From Lactobacillaceae bacterium UBA5807 (GTDB taxonomy: Bacteria; Bacillota; Bacilli; Lactobacillales; Lactobacillaceae), in contig DIDF01000056.1 of the NCBI GenBank assembly GCA_002418005.1, forward strand, positions 1-64,000: a stretch of 64,000 nt of DNA, given 5' to 3'. Both the position numbers and the translations under genes were made by a program. The number at the start of each line of letters is the position of its first letter. Within the stretch, counting starts at the first letter, position 1. The notes beneath the pieces are model-generated. The model was given only the letters and a program-made list of their open reading frames with translations. It searched no databases and was not told the DNA's origin. Below are positions 17,132 to 25,423 of this stretch, piece by piece.

Positions 17132-17785
17132 ATGAATCCTGGAATGAAATTGTTCTTGGTAATTTTAATTGCTTTGGAAATATCCTTTACCGAAAATTTA
17201 GTGGTTAACTTAATCTTAATTGCCGTCAGCTTTATTTATATTATTTTTCAAAAGATCAGTTTCAAGGCATTTTTGGCTTTGATCTTTGTGCCACTGTTAC
17301 CTGCCGTAGCAATGTTCGTTTCTCAGCTGATGTACGGAACCGCAGGAATCGGTTTTGCCTGGATTCTGTTTACTCGAATTTATGCCTACGTATTTTTAGG
17401 CGCAACATTTACCTTAACTTCAAACATCACCGACCTGGCATTAGCTTTGGAACAAGACTTTCGCTTGCCCTCAAAATTTGCCTATGGAGTTTTAGCGACT
17501 TTTAATTTAGTCCCTAAAATTCGCCAACAAGTAAAAATTATCAAGACTTCTGCTTTAATGCGCGGTGAGGTCCTTCACGTTTGGTCAGCTAAACTATACT
17601 TTAAAGCGATCCTTTCTTCTATCCAATGGTCGCAAAATTTGGCTGAGGCAATGACCTCTCACGGATTCGTTGAAGATGCCCCAAGAACTCATTACAAGGT
17701 CATCAAGATCACCTGGCAGGATTGGTCGTTATTTATTGGATCAATTGTGGCCGTTCAATTATTACTGTTTTTCATTCGAAATTAA
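17132..17785 (+). CDS. ykoC: ECF transporter transmembrane T component
   Basis: A 217-residue membrane scaffold coupling the YkoD ATPase to YkoE. Four to five hydrophobic helices precede a cytoplasmic region with the EcfT coupling motif around ALMRGEV near residue 143, and a C-terminal helix closes the protein. The ATG directly follows the ykoD TAA, and AGGAGG lies within ykoD, so the two are translationally coupled. No terminator is seen after it. Confidence 0.88.
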   Translation: MNPGMKLFLVILIALEISFTENLVVNLILIAVSFIYIIFQKISFKAFLALIFVPLLPAVAMFVSQLMYGTAGIGFAWILFTRIYAYVFLGATFTLTSNITDLALALEQDFRLPSKFAYGVLATFNLVPKIRQQVKIIKTSALMRGEVLHVWSAKLYFKAILSSIQWSQNLAEAMTSHGFVEDAPRTHYKVIKITWQDWSLFIGSIVAVQLLLFFIRN

Positions 17786-17857
17786 CATCTAAACAACCTC
17801 CTCCTCGGATTTTGCCTTATAATTATTAGTAAGACAAAAGAGAGAAGGACATTGCTT

Positions 17858-18172
17858 ATGCGAGCCAACAAGTTTGCCTTTGCATTTGGAATATTTGCGT
17901 TAATTATGGGAATTGTCATTGATATTGTCGCCTTATTTTCCGGTTGGGCCAGCCAAATCAGTACAGAAGAAGCCCTAGTCGGAAGTATTGTTATTTTAAT
18001 TGGCTTAGCTTTTCTTTCGATTGCTCGACCAATTTATCGTTGGCTTTTTCTAGCTGTGGTATTCTGTGGCTTTCTTTATTATTTCTACTTTCAAAGTCGC
18101 CAAATTATTACAGCTTTACTAATTTCCTTGTTGATTGTTGGGGTTAGTGAATACGGATTAAGGCACAGATAA
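17858..18172 (+). CDS. Small membrane protein of unknown function
   Basis: 104 residues from ATG 17858, which fits AGAGAAGG better than the in-frame TTG at 17852. Three to four hydrophobic helices make up almost the whole protein (FAFAFGIFALIMGIVIDIVA; WLFLAVVFCGFLYYFYF; IITALLISLLIVGV). No charged loop domain or known motif is present. It lies 70 bases after ykoC and may be read through from that operon or from its own promoter. Family not recognised. Confidence 0.7.
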   Translation: MRANKFAFAFGIFALIMGIVIDIVALFSGWASQISTEEALVGSIVILIGLAFLSIARPIYRWLFLAVVFCGFLYYFYFQSRQIITALLISLLIVGVSEYGLRHR

Positions 18173-18202
18173 TTTACCCATAATCGTTATTATTGTTATA
18201 AT
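18173..18202 (+). promoter_or_regulatory. Likely sigma-A promoter
   Basis: TTTACC (18173-18178), an 18-base spacer and a perfect TATAAT (18197-18202), ahead of the small gene at 18243. Confidence 0.55.
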
Positions 18203-18242
18203 AAAAACATAGGTTGTTTAGAAAGGCGAATGGAGGAATATC

Positions 18243-18425
18243 ATGGCAGAAGAGTTTAGCAGTTTAGCAGAGGAAATAATCAATTATCAAAAAAAGCATG
18301 ATATGCCAGATACCTTACTTGCATTTAATTTACACATCTCCGTTGAACGTCTCCATGATATTAAATCCATGGAATCCGATCCAACAGCAGATGAAAGAAA
18401 GATTATCGAAGACTTTATTAGATAA
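18243..18425 (+). CDS. Small HTH-like protein, LBP_cg2779-like
   Basis: A 60-residue protein with ATG after TGGAGG. The pattern (AFNLHISVERLHDIKSMES, then PTADERKIIEDFI) looks like the second half of a Cro/C1-type helix-turn-helix. From memory it resembles a small family called LBP_cg2779 in lactobacilli, of unknown function. It has its own promoter and terminator, so it is a stand-alone gene. DNA binding is a guess from the helical pattern. Confidence 0.75.
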   Translation: MAEEFSSLAEEIINYQKKHDMPDTLLAFNLHISVERLHDIKSMESDPTADERKIIEDFIR

Positions 18426-18446
18426 TTAAATAAAGGCAGCGGCATA

Positions 18447-18495
18447 CAAAATAGCGTAATCAGAAAATTTTATTCTGATTACGCTATTTTGTTTT
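18447..18495. terminator. Bidirectional terminator, 19-bp perfect stem
   Basis: 18447-18465 pairs perfectly with 18473-18491 over a short loop, flanked by A and T runs. It serves the small gene and the convergent lipoyl-protein operon. Confidence 0.85.
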
Positions 18496-18516
18496 GAATT
18501 TAATTAAAAATGTTTT

Positions 18517-18825
18517 TTAATATAACTCAACTAACCAAGTATTTTCCTTACCTTTTTCATCTAATTTTTCTGGGTGATCCATTAACTCAGTGTTAACTTT
18601 AGCAATCTTGCCTGCAACCGGTGAATGAAGATCAGAAACGGCTTTGGCTCCCTCAACGGACACGAAGGAATCACCTTCCTTAACTTCAGTCATCCCTTTT
18701 GGAAAAGCAACAAAGGATATTTCGCCAATTTCATCTTGGCCAGCTTCATTAATTCCTACTCTGGTATGGCCATTTGATTGTTTTTCTTCCCAGTAATACT
18801 GCTTTTCATCTTCGTATTTATTCAT
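18517..18825 (-). CDS. GcvH-like lipoyl carrier protein
   Basis: A 102-residue lipoyl-domain protein related to glycine cleavage H protein, though shorter than the usual 125-130 residues. The lipoylation Lys is Lys61 in SVEGAKAVSDLHSP, and the flanking ISFVAFPK and SPVAGKIAKVN strands match the fold. No gcvT or gcvP is present here, so glycine cleavage is not implied. Its ATG begins one base after the stop of the lyase-like gene, with GGAGG inside that gene. It is third in an operon with a lipoate ligase, the obvious enzyme to modify it. It resembles the GcvH-L carriers of lipoate-linked operons. Confidence 0.85.
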   Translation of the reverse strand: MNKYEDEKQYYWEEKQSNGHTRVGINEAGQDEIGEISFVAFPKGMTEVKEGDSFVSVEGAKAVSDLHSPVAGKIAKVNTELMDHPEKLDEKGKENTWLVELY

Positions 18826-18826
18826 T

Positions 18827-20212
18827 TTATTTTTCCTCCCAGTGAATCTCTGGATGATGTTTACTAAATAAAGTCAAAATTTTGTTAACTTTAAAATCAG
18901 CATTTTTAACTTTCTCGGCATTTGGTGTCATAAGCTCTTTAAGTTGTTCATTAGTTAAATACTTTCCTAATTCGCTGTCAGCCAGCATTACATCTTTAAG
19001 CTGCTGGTGCTCGTTATCAGCCTTAACCCGTAAGCGATACATCAAATCATGGGCATTCTCTCTGCCCATTTTTTTAGACAAGACCATCATAATTGAACCT
19101 GAGAACATCGTTCCGTCATCCAAAGCTAAATTTTTCTTCATTTGTTTGGTATCAAAATATCCGTTCTTTAAAACATTAACTGCATAATTTAACGAACCAG
19201 AAAGATACATTGTCATTTCTGGCAACGCAACATAAAGATCACGCCAAACTGTGGTATCTTTTTCACCACTAACCTGCATTTGGTCGTACATTAAAGACAT
19301 TTCGTTGCGAATAACAGTGCTCAAATTAACCATAGCTTCACACATGTACGGTTCTCGTGATGTTGGAATCACTGTTGACCCTTGCCTACCAGGAGCATAT
19401 GGTTCGTAAAATTCCTTAACTTGCGTTTGGCTCATATAAAGTAGTTCTTTTCCTAACCGGCCAAGCGACTGAGAAATTTCGGTAACCACGTGTAAATAAT
19501 CGGCAAATCTTTCCCTTTGAGTGTGCCAATACATTTCTGGAGTAGCTAAACCAAGGTAGTCACAAAATTTGCTTTCAACTTCGTCACTATGATCGCCAAT
19601 CATTGAAGATAATCCCTCGACATTTGCCAAACTACCAGCCAAAGAGAACGATTCTAACTTCTCAAGATTAGTTAGTAAGTGCTCTTGTTCATTTAAAAAT
19701 ATTCCCAACTTAAAACCTAAGGTTGTTAAAGATGCATAAGTTCGATGAGCAATTGCTGCGGTGAGGTCATCACGGTGTTCTTTGGTTAGTTTAGCTAAAA
19801 CTGCCAAAAGATCTTTCATGTATTCCTTAATGATTGCATGGGCTTCTTTTAGCTGTAAAACATAGCAGGTATCTTCGATATCCTCACTGGCAGCGCCATA
19901 ATGCACAAATTGGCCAGAGTCATCATCGAAAAACTGTTGAACGTACTGGACAAAACCAGCCAAGAAGTGGCCAGTTCGTCCCGTAACTAATCTAAGAGCT
20001 CGCATATCAATTTTCTCTGGTTTAAGTTTTTCGGCAATTTCTTTATATGCGGATTCAGGGATCTTGCCATAATCCGCCATTGCGTGAGCCAAAGCAATTT
20101 CTGCCTGACAAACAACTTTAAGTCGGTTTTCGTCAGTCCAAACCGCTCTCATCCTAGCAGTTGAATATTGATTTTGATTATAAAGTGAACCTAAAACCTC
20201 GCCGCTGCTCAT
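18827..20212 (-). CDS. Aspartase/fumarase-superfamily protein with diverged active-site motifs
   Basis: 461 residues with the all-helical architecture of adenylosuccinate lyase and carboxymuconate cycloisomerase. HYGAASEDIEDT near residue 104 matches conserved region 1. Region 2, normally RTHxQxAxPTT, is HRTYASLTTLGFK. The signature loop GSSxMPxKxNP reads GSTVIPTSREP, losing Met, Lys and Asn. It is therefore unlikely to be PurB and may have a changed or lost reaction. Its ATG overlaps the lipoate ligase stop (ATGA) and its stop is one base from gcvH, so the three proteins are made together. A role on a lipoyl-bound substrate is my inference. Confidence 0.82.
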   Translation of the reverse strand: MSSGEVLGSLYNQNQYSTARMRAVWTDENRLKVVCQAEIALAHAMADYGKIPESAYKEIAEKLKPEKIDMRALRLVTGRTGHFLAGFVQYVQQFFDDDSGQFVHYGAASEDIEDTCYVLQLKEAHAIIKEYMKDLLAVLAKLTKEHRDDLTAAIAHRTYASLTTLGFKLGIFLNEQEHLLTNLEKLESFSLAGSLANVEGLSSMIGDHSDEVESKFCDYLGLATPEMYWHTQRERFADYLHVVTEISQSLGRLGKELLYMSQTQVKEFYEPYAPGRQGSTVIPTSREPYMCEAMVNLSTVIRNEMSLMYDQMQVSGEKDTTVWRDLYVALPEMTMYLSGSLNYAVNVLKNGYFDTKQMKKNLALDDGTMFSGSIMMVLSKKMGRENAHDLMYRLRVKADNEHQQLKDVMLADSELGKYLTNEQLKELMTPNAEKVKNADFKVNKILTLFSKHHPEIHWEEK

Positions 20213-21273
20213 GAATTAATCACCTCTGATTTATTTGGATCCAAAATCATCTTAGCTATTGCATCGGCAGAAACCTTGCCAATATTTTTTTCGAGATGAC
20301 TGTTATGAAGAGCTTCTTTTAGGCTGTCATAGTTCATTGGCACACCTTTAAGATTATCTTCAATTTCACCTAAATTACCTGACATTAATGAAAAATCACC
20401 GTAAATTTTTGGATGAACTAAAAAGCCATTTTGCACGGAAAATCCAATGCCGACAGTGCCAATTCCTTCAAAGTGCTGATCGTGATAAGTTTGATCATCC
20501 TCACTTGGACCATAAATCCATTCTTTAGAGCCATATTTTTCTTGATCAATTGCGTTTAAATCTTTAAAATCCTGATCTGTCAGCTTATAAGTGGGAATAT
20601 CAGCCAAAGAGTCTGTCTTAAATACTTCTTTTAACATCATGTCCTGTATTTCATCAAAAGTAATATCCTTATATTCTGGTTTGAAGTACTGTCGAATATT
20701 AGTAACTCGACTATGAACAGATTTAACTCCCTTAGAGGCTAACTTTGCCTTAGTTGGATGAAGAACTTTGCTAGCAGCATCCAAATCAACATCAATCATC
20801 AAAGTGCCTCCGCACGAAAATCTACTACCAATCTTTAAGGAGGACATCCCAGAGAATTTTTTCCCATTGACGGTCAGATCATTGCGCCCACCAAAAATAG
20901 CGTCTACTCCAAGTTTATGGAGAACTTTCAACGCTGGTTGAGCATAAAGCTGAAAGTTTTGATAATTGGTGCCATTATCAGTATCAATAAAGCAATACGT
21001 TAGATTGCCGGGATCAACATAGACCGCTCCGCCACCAGCACCTCTTCTAGCCAATCGAATATTATGCTTTTTTAAATATTCCAAATTTACTTCTGCATAA
21101 ACATTTTGATTAACACCACAAATGACAATTGGTGTCTGTGGGTGGAAAAAGTAAAATAAAGTATCATTAAGTTTTGGATGCTGCTCCAAGAATTCCGAGA
21201 TTGCCTGATTTACTGCAGGGTCTTTTAAATAATTTAACCCGTTTGAAAAATCTACATAAATGATAGTTATCAC
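20209..21273 (-). CDS. lplA: Lipoate-protein ligase A family
   Basis: Attaches lipoate, via lipoyl-AMP, to the Lys of lipoyl domains. Motifs are RRGAGGGAVYVDPGNLTYCF, GGRNDLTVNGKKFSG (with the adenylate-binding Lys) and SCGGTLMIDVDL. The C-terminal accessory domain follows residue 250. The start is uncertain. The frame is open to a TTG at 21300 with no ribosome site, and the good site AGAGGTGA (21271-21278) overlaps the GTG used here. Its ideal spacing points to ATC 21264 or ATT 21261 (IIYVDFSNG), which are rare start codons. First gene of the operon with the lyase-like protein and the GcvH-like carrier. Confidence 0.9.
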   Translation of the reverse strand: MITIIYVDFSNGLNYLKDPAVNQAISEFLEQHPKLNDTLFYFFHPQTPIVICGVNQNVYAEVNLEYLKKHNIRLARRGAGGGAVYVDPGNLTYCFIDTDNGTNYQNFQLYAQPALKVLHKLGVDAIFGGRNDLTVNGKKFSGMSSLKIGSRFSCGGTLMIDVDLDAASKVLHPTKAKLASKGVKSVHSRVTNIRQYFKPEYKDITFDEIQDMMLKEVFKTDSLADIPTYKLTDQDFKDLNAIDQEKYGSKEWIYGPSEDDQTYHDQHFEGIGTVGIGFSVQNGFLVHPKIYGDFSLMSGNLGEIEDNLKGVPMNYDSLKEALHNSHLEKNIGKVSADAIAKMILDPNKSEVINS

Positions 21274-21485
21274 CTCTAGTAAAAATATTTTACTAACCAA
21301 ATTCAGTCTAGCACGCTCAAGGTGCTATTTGAGCATAATATGAAAGCGAAATCATATTAAAACCTTCTACAAAGAAAAAAATTATTCACCAATCATTCTT
21401 TAACTTTTCGGTTAGTTTAACACCAATCCCAATGGATAAAATTTAACGGTTTTGTAATGACATCATTTGCATAAAAAATATGTAA

Positions 21486-21522
21486 TAAAAAAGTTACTGG
21501 AAAGGTATTTCATTCCAGTAAC
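21486..21522 (-). terminator. Terminator after the repeat protein gene
   Basis: GTTACTGG (21493-21500) pairs with CCAGTAAC (21515-21522). A minus-strand T-run follows at 21487-21492. The rest of 21301-21485 is AT-rich and should hold the lplA promoter; I see no other feature there. Confidence 0.75.
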
Positions 21523-21560
21523 ATTATTTTCTACGTATAAATTCAAAAAAATTATTATAC

Positions 21561-22730
21561 TTAATCGATATTATTTTCGAGTAAAAATGATTTGAAGTAA
21601 TCAAATGCCATTTCTCTAATGCTTTCGATACCGATCTTTCGGACAATATCGTCATTTTCGTCATCAAGGTCAATCATTTCAAAAGTGAGAATGCCAGTTC
21701 GAGTTTCAAAACCCAAGGGGTAGCCCATGATACTTTTGCCACTAGTTAACTGCAGTCTAAGCAATTTCTTAAACTTAATAGATGGCAGTAATATCTCCAT
21801 CAAAATGTTGTCATTGTCATCAAAGGCCCGATCTGCATTAAGAACCGGCAGAGTAAATTCTTTGGTTGCCTTATTATAATTAACAAATCTGCGCATGACA
21901 AAAAGATAGTCAGATTCAGTGACAATTCTATAAACATTATCGTACCGCATCCAAACGTAGCCACCAAAGTGACCATTCATATCAATTACCATCATGACTA
22001 ACTCGTTGTCGTTACTGGCAATTGCCTTGCCAACGTAAAAATACTTGCGGTCATCATTTGTATCAATGATGATCATTTGATTCTTTAACTCTGCATGTTT
22101 AATGACTGCAGCAAACTTATCTTTATGGTCTCTGGTTAAATATTCATCGTCAACATGATTGTCAGCAATGATCGTTGGCAATATCTGTTCCAAAAGATTC
22201 AACTCAGTCCCACCAAATTCGATGGCAGAAATATCATCATTTTTGATTTTGGTTTGGTTTTTGTGCGTAAAGTTAAATTTATCAACGATGGAGAAAGTAA
22301 CCTCATCGTGGTCAAAGTCGGTTATGATTCCTTCATGATACTGCATTTTTTTGGCCTTTTCCGTGACAATTAAGACCATTTGTTTGTTTTGTTTAACATG
22401 CGCAACTAATTTATCAAAAATTGAATCACTGATGTTAAATGGCATATTAAATTCAGTTTTGTTAGCCAAATCATTTTTTTCGTCAAAAGCAATTCGATCT
22501 TTCATATTTGCAAGATCATAACTGTCTGTTTCAACCTTTTGAACCGAATCAATCTTCAGATAGACTTCACCATCTTGAATCCCATAATCATTAAACGTCA
22601 TGAGAATAAAGTCTTTATCGCTTAAATACTGAACAATTCCGGTATAGACAATCTCACTATCTTGTTGATAGATATTAATTAATTTTTCGTCGATCGGTGC
22701 AGATCTTAATTTATCATAATAAGTGTTCAA
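21561..22730 (-). CDS. Protein of unknown function with about four beta-rich repeats
   Basis: 389 residues from TTG 22730 (MNTYYDKLRSAP), chosen because AAAGGAAAGGG sits just upstream; longer frames run into the asparaginase gene. Similar segments recur: VYTGIVQYLSDKDFILMTF near residue 27, EGIITDFDHDEVTFSIVD near 135, YVGKAIASNDNELVMMVID near 233, and MGYPLGFETRTGILTFEMID near 338. Each is followed by an I/V-rich closing strand (for example YDNVYRIVTESDY). This suggests tandem small barrels of SH3 or Sm type. The protein is acidic, with no signal peptide. The gene follows asparaginase at once, so they are co-transcribed. Confidence 0.75.
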   Translation of the reverse strand: MNTYYDKLRSAPIDEKLINIYQQDSEIVYTGIVQYLSDKDFILMTFNDYGIQDGEVYLKIDSVQKVETDSYDLANMKDRIAFDEKNDLANKTEFNMPFNISDSIFDKLVAHVKQNKQMVLIVTEKAKKMQYHEGIITDFDHDEVTFSIVDKFNFTHKNQTKIKNDDISAIEFGGTELNLLEQILPTIIADNHVDDEYLTRDHKDKFAAVIKHAELKNQMIIIDTNDDRKYFYVGKAIASNDNELVMMVIDMNGHFGGYVWMRYDNVYRIVTESDYLFVMRRFVNYNKATKEFTLPVLNADRAFDDNDNILMEILLPSIKFKKLLRLQLTSGKSIMGYPLGFETRTGILTFEMIDLDDENDDIVRKIGIESIREMAFDYFKSFLLENNID

Positions 22731-22746
22731 AGCTACCCTTTCCTTT

Positions 22747-23721
22747 TTAAGAAACCGCATCCTTAACAAACTTGGTAAGTTCGTCACCCTTTTTGCCTGC
22801 GCTTAATCCTACAAGTAGTTTAATCCTGGCCTTCTGACCATTCAAGCCTTGGCACAGAGTTATTCCCATCTTTTTAAGCTGAATTCCGCCGCCCTCATAG
22901 TCATAAATTTCTTGAGCAACGCCGTTATAACACCGCGAGACCAACACAATTGGAATGTCATCATCGAGTATTTTTTGAATTCCGGGTAAAGTTTGGGGTG
23001 GTAAATTGCCGGCACCCAAGCCCTCAATAACCAAACCATTGGTATCTGGGTTATCAATTGCTTCAAATAAAGTACTTTCCATGCCAGAATAAGCCTTTAA
23101 AAGATAAACATGATCAACAACTTGATCAATGTTACATACTTCGCCCGTAATCAATTTCTGGAAATAATATGGGCGATCTTTACTAATGACTCCAATTGGG
23201 CCAAAAGTCGGAGTCCTAAAGGTGGCAACATTAGTGGTATGAGTTTTGGTAACATATCTAGCAGTGTGAATCTCATCATTCATCACTACTAAGACCCCTT
23301 TGCCATATGACTCATCAGCTGCGGCCACCGAAATTGCCGAAGTAAAGTTATATAAACCATCTGAGCCAATTTCATTTGAAGATCTCATTGCCCCGGTCAC
23401 CACAATCGGCACAGTGTTAGGAAGAGTCAGATCCAAAAAATAAGCTGTTTCTTCAAGCGTGTCGGTCCCGTGCGTGACAACGACCCCATCTACGCCATCA
23501 GCAATTGCTTTTTTAATCCGTTTCATTATCTTTAACATTATTTCTGGTGTAACATGAGGGGACGGCAAATTAAACATCTCATCTGTAACCAGATTTATTT
23601 TACCCTTTAAAATCACTTGCTTTTGGGCAATCGGATTTGTAGCATTTGGAACAACTTCACCTTCAGAATTTTGAGACATTGATATCGTTCCGCCGGTGTG
23701 AATTGCCAAAATTGTTTTCAT
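22747..23721 (-). CDS. L-asparaginase, type I (AnsA-like)
   Basis: A 324-residue cytoplasmic hydrolase converting asparagine to aspartate and ammonia. IHTGGTIS at residues 7-14 carries the nucleophile Thr, and VVTHGTDTLEETAYFLDL near 84 carries the second Thr-Asp pair; GAMRSSNEIGSDG follows. No signal peptide, as expected for type I. The start is ATG behind GGAGATGG. The repeat protein begins inside the last codons, indicating a two-gene operon. Its product aspartate is the entry to the lysine pathway encoded further right, though no link in control is seen. Confidence 0.92.
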   Translation of the reverse strand: MKTILAIHTGGTISMSQNSEGEVVPNATNPIAQKQVILKGKINLVTDEMFNLPSPHVTPEIMLKIMKRIKKAIADGVDGVVVTHGTDTLEETAYFLDLTLPNTVPIVVTGAMRSSNEIGSDGLYNFTSAISVAAADESYGKGVLVVMNDEIHTARYVTKTHTTNVATFRTPTFGPIGVISKDRPYYFQKLITGEVCNIDQVVDHVYLLKAYSGMESTLFEAIDNPDTNGLVIEGLGAGNLPPQTLPGIQKILDDDIPIVLVSRCYNGVAQEIYDYEGGGIQLKKMGITLCQGLNGQKARIKLLVGLSAGKKGDELTKFVKDAVS

Positions 23722-23851
23722 TTGTCCATCTCCTCGAAAAAAGATTCTTTCAGTAATTTTAACCTAAATGAATCAAATTGTAACTAATGTCGTACTATAC
23801 TATATAGCAATTTTCTAATAATTATTGAACATAAAAAAAGGAAGCTTTAAA

Positions 23852-24226
23852 GTGGCTAAGCATAAAAAAAGATTTTACCAGCCAACAAATTCAAAAGATG
23901 CAATGCGTGAGATCGAAAAGCTATTTAATCAATATAAGGATGCACCTTTAACCAAAGAATTATTGGATTATCATCAAAATTTGATCAACCGCCTAAATTC
24001 CGATATTTTAGCGGCAGCGAAAAAAGAAAATATTCCTCAAAGAATTAAAGCTATTCAGTCAATGACCGAGGTAATGCAACATTGGGCTCAGGTAAAACTT
24101 GCTGGCAAGCCTTATGAAGGAAAAATGGAACACTTTCATTTTGTTGCTGATTCTGAAGAAATGAAGTTTAAGCGCCACGTTACCAAAATAAATGGCAATA
24201 ATTCTATGAGATCAACTCGACATTAA
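23852..24226 (+). CDS. Basic protein of unknown function
   Basis: 124 residues from GTG 23852, which has AAAGGAAGC six bases upstream; an in-frame start at 23825 lacks a ribosome site. The protein is rich in Lys and His (VAKHKKRFYQPTNSK at the N-terminus, MEHFHFVADSEEMKFKRHV near the end) and mainly helical in the middle. No membrane segment. It is divergent from asparaginase. Not recognised. Confidence 0.7.
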   Translation: MAKHKKRFYQPTNSKDAMREIEKLFNQYKDAPLTKELLDYHQNLINRLNSDILAAAKKENIPQRIKAIQSMTEVMQHWAQVKLAGKPYEGKMEHFHFVADSEEMKFKRHVTKINGNNSMRSTRH

Positions 24227-24266
24227 TCGACTAAATTATCAAACAAAAATCTTTAGATTGATTTTG

Positions 24267-24295
24267 TTGGAAATTTATTCAATACCAGATATACT
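24267..24295 (+). promoter_or_regulatory. Sigma-A promoter of potABCD
   Basis: TTGGAA (24267-24272), a 17-base spacer, then TATACT (24290-24295), 41 bases before the potA start. Confidence 0.7.
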
Positions 24296-24336
24296 TTTTA
24301 AGGAATTTATTTTACGAACAAAAGGAGGCAGCAACA

Positions 24337-25422
24337 TTGGAAAAACCAATCATTGAGTTGCAACACGTGTATAAGAAATATGACGACCAATACGCATTAA
24401 AAGATATCAGCTTCAAACTCAATGAAGGTGAATTTTATACCCTGCTGGGACCTTCAGGATGCGGAAAAACGACAATTCTTCGTTCAATCGCCGGCTTTAC
24501 TGAAGTAACGTCCGGCAAAGTATTCTTTGATGGCAAAGAAATTAACAATTTACCAGCAAATAAACGAAAATTAAACACTGTCTTTCAAGATTATGCATTA
24601 TTTCCCAATATGAACGTGTATGAAAACGTTGCTTTTGGATTAGTTGTCGCCGGAGTTGCCAAAGAAGAAATTAAGGATAGAGTTCACAACGCTTTAAAAA
24701 TGGTCCAACTGGAGAAATACGTAGATCGAGAAATTTCTGAGCTTTCTGGCGGCCAACAGCAGCGAATTGCTATTGCTCGGGCGATCATTAATGAACCAAA
24801 AGTTTTATTGTTGGACGAACCATTGTCAGCTCTGGATGCAAAGCTGAGAAAAGATATGCAGTATGAATTAAGAGACCTTCAGCAGCGACTAGGAATTACT
24901 TTTTTATTTGTCACCCATGACCAAGAGGAAGCTTTGGCAATGAGCGATAAGATTTTTGTAATGAACCAGGGTCAAATTCTACAGCAAGGAACTCCGGTGG
25001 ATATTTATGACGAACCTATCAACCATTTTGTTGCCGACTTTATCGGCGAAAGCAACATAATCAAAGGGAAAATGATTAAAGATTATTTAATTTCCTTCTT
25101 AGGCCATGAATTTGAATGTGCTGATGCCGGAATGCAACCAAATGAACCTGTTGAAGTTGTCATAAGACCTGAAGATTTAGTAATTACTTCGTCACAAAAA
25201 GGAAAGCTCCAGGTTAAAGTTGACACCCAACTTTTTCGCGGCGACTATTACGAAATTGTAGCCGTTGACGATCAAGGCAACGAATGGTTAATTCATTCGA
25301 CAAATCCAACGAAGGATGATGCCATGGTTGGGCTAACTTTCGGTCCAAGTGATATGCATGTCATGAGATATAACGAATCGGAAAGCAAATTTAATAATCG
25401 ACTGGGAACCTACGAAGATTGA
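24337..25422 (+). CDS. potA: Spermidine/putrescine ABC transporter ATP-binding protein
   Basis: 361 residues; the ATPase that powers polyamine import. Walker A is GPSGCGKTT (38-46), the Q-loop is [10 protein letters not shown], the signature is [14 protein letters not shown] and Walker B is [14 protein letters not shown]-terminal TOBE domain follows residue 285. The start is TTG with AAAGGAGG eight bases upstream. It is the first of four tightly packed genes; potB starts two bases after the stop. Confidence 0.95.
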   Translation: MEKPIIELQHVYKKYDDQYALKDISFKLNEGEFYTLLGPSGCGKTTILRSIAGFTEVTSGKVFFDGKEINNLPANKRKLNTVFQDYALFPNMNVYENVAFGLVVAGVAKEEIKDRVHNALKMVQLEKYVDREISELSGGQQQRIAIARAIINEPKVLLLDEPLSALDAKLRKDMQYELRDLQQRLGITFLFVTHDQEEALAMSDKIFVMNQGQILQQGTPVDIYDEPINHFVADFIGESNIIKGKMIKDYLISFLGHEFECADAGMQPNEPVEVVIRPEDLVITSSQKGKLQVKVDTQLFRGDYYEIVAVDDQGNEWLIHSTNPTKDDAMVGLTFGPSDMHVMRYNESESKFNNRLGTYED

Positions 25423-25423
25423 G

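Noticed and set aside
18827..20212. Adenylosuccinate lyase PurB
   Set aside because: The catalytic loop residues are replaced and the neighbours are lipoate genes, not purine genes.
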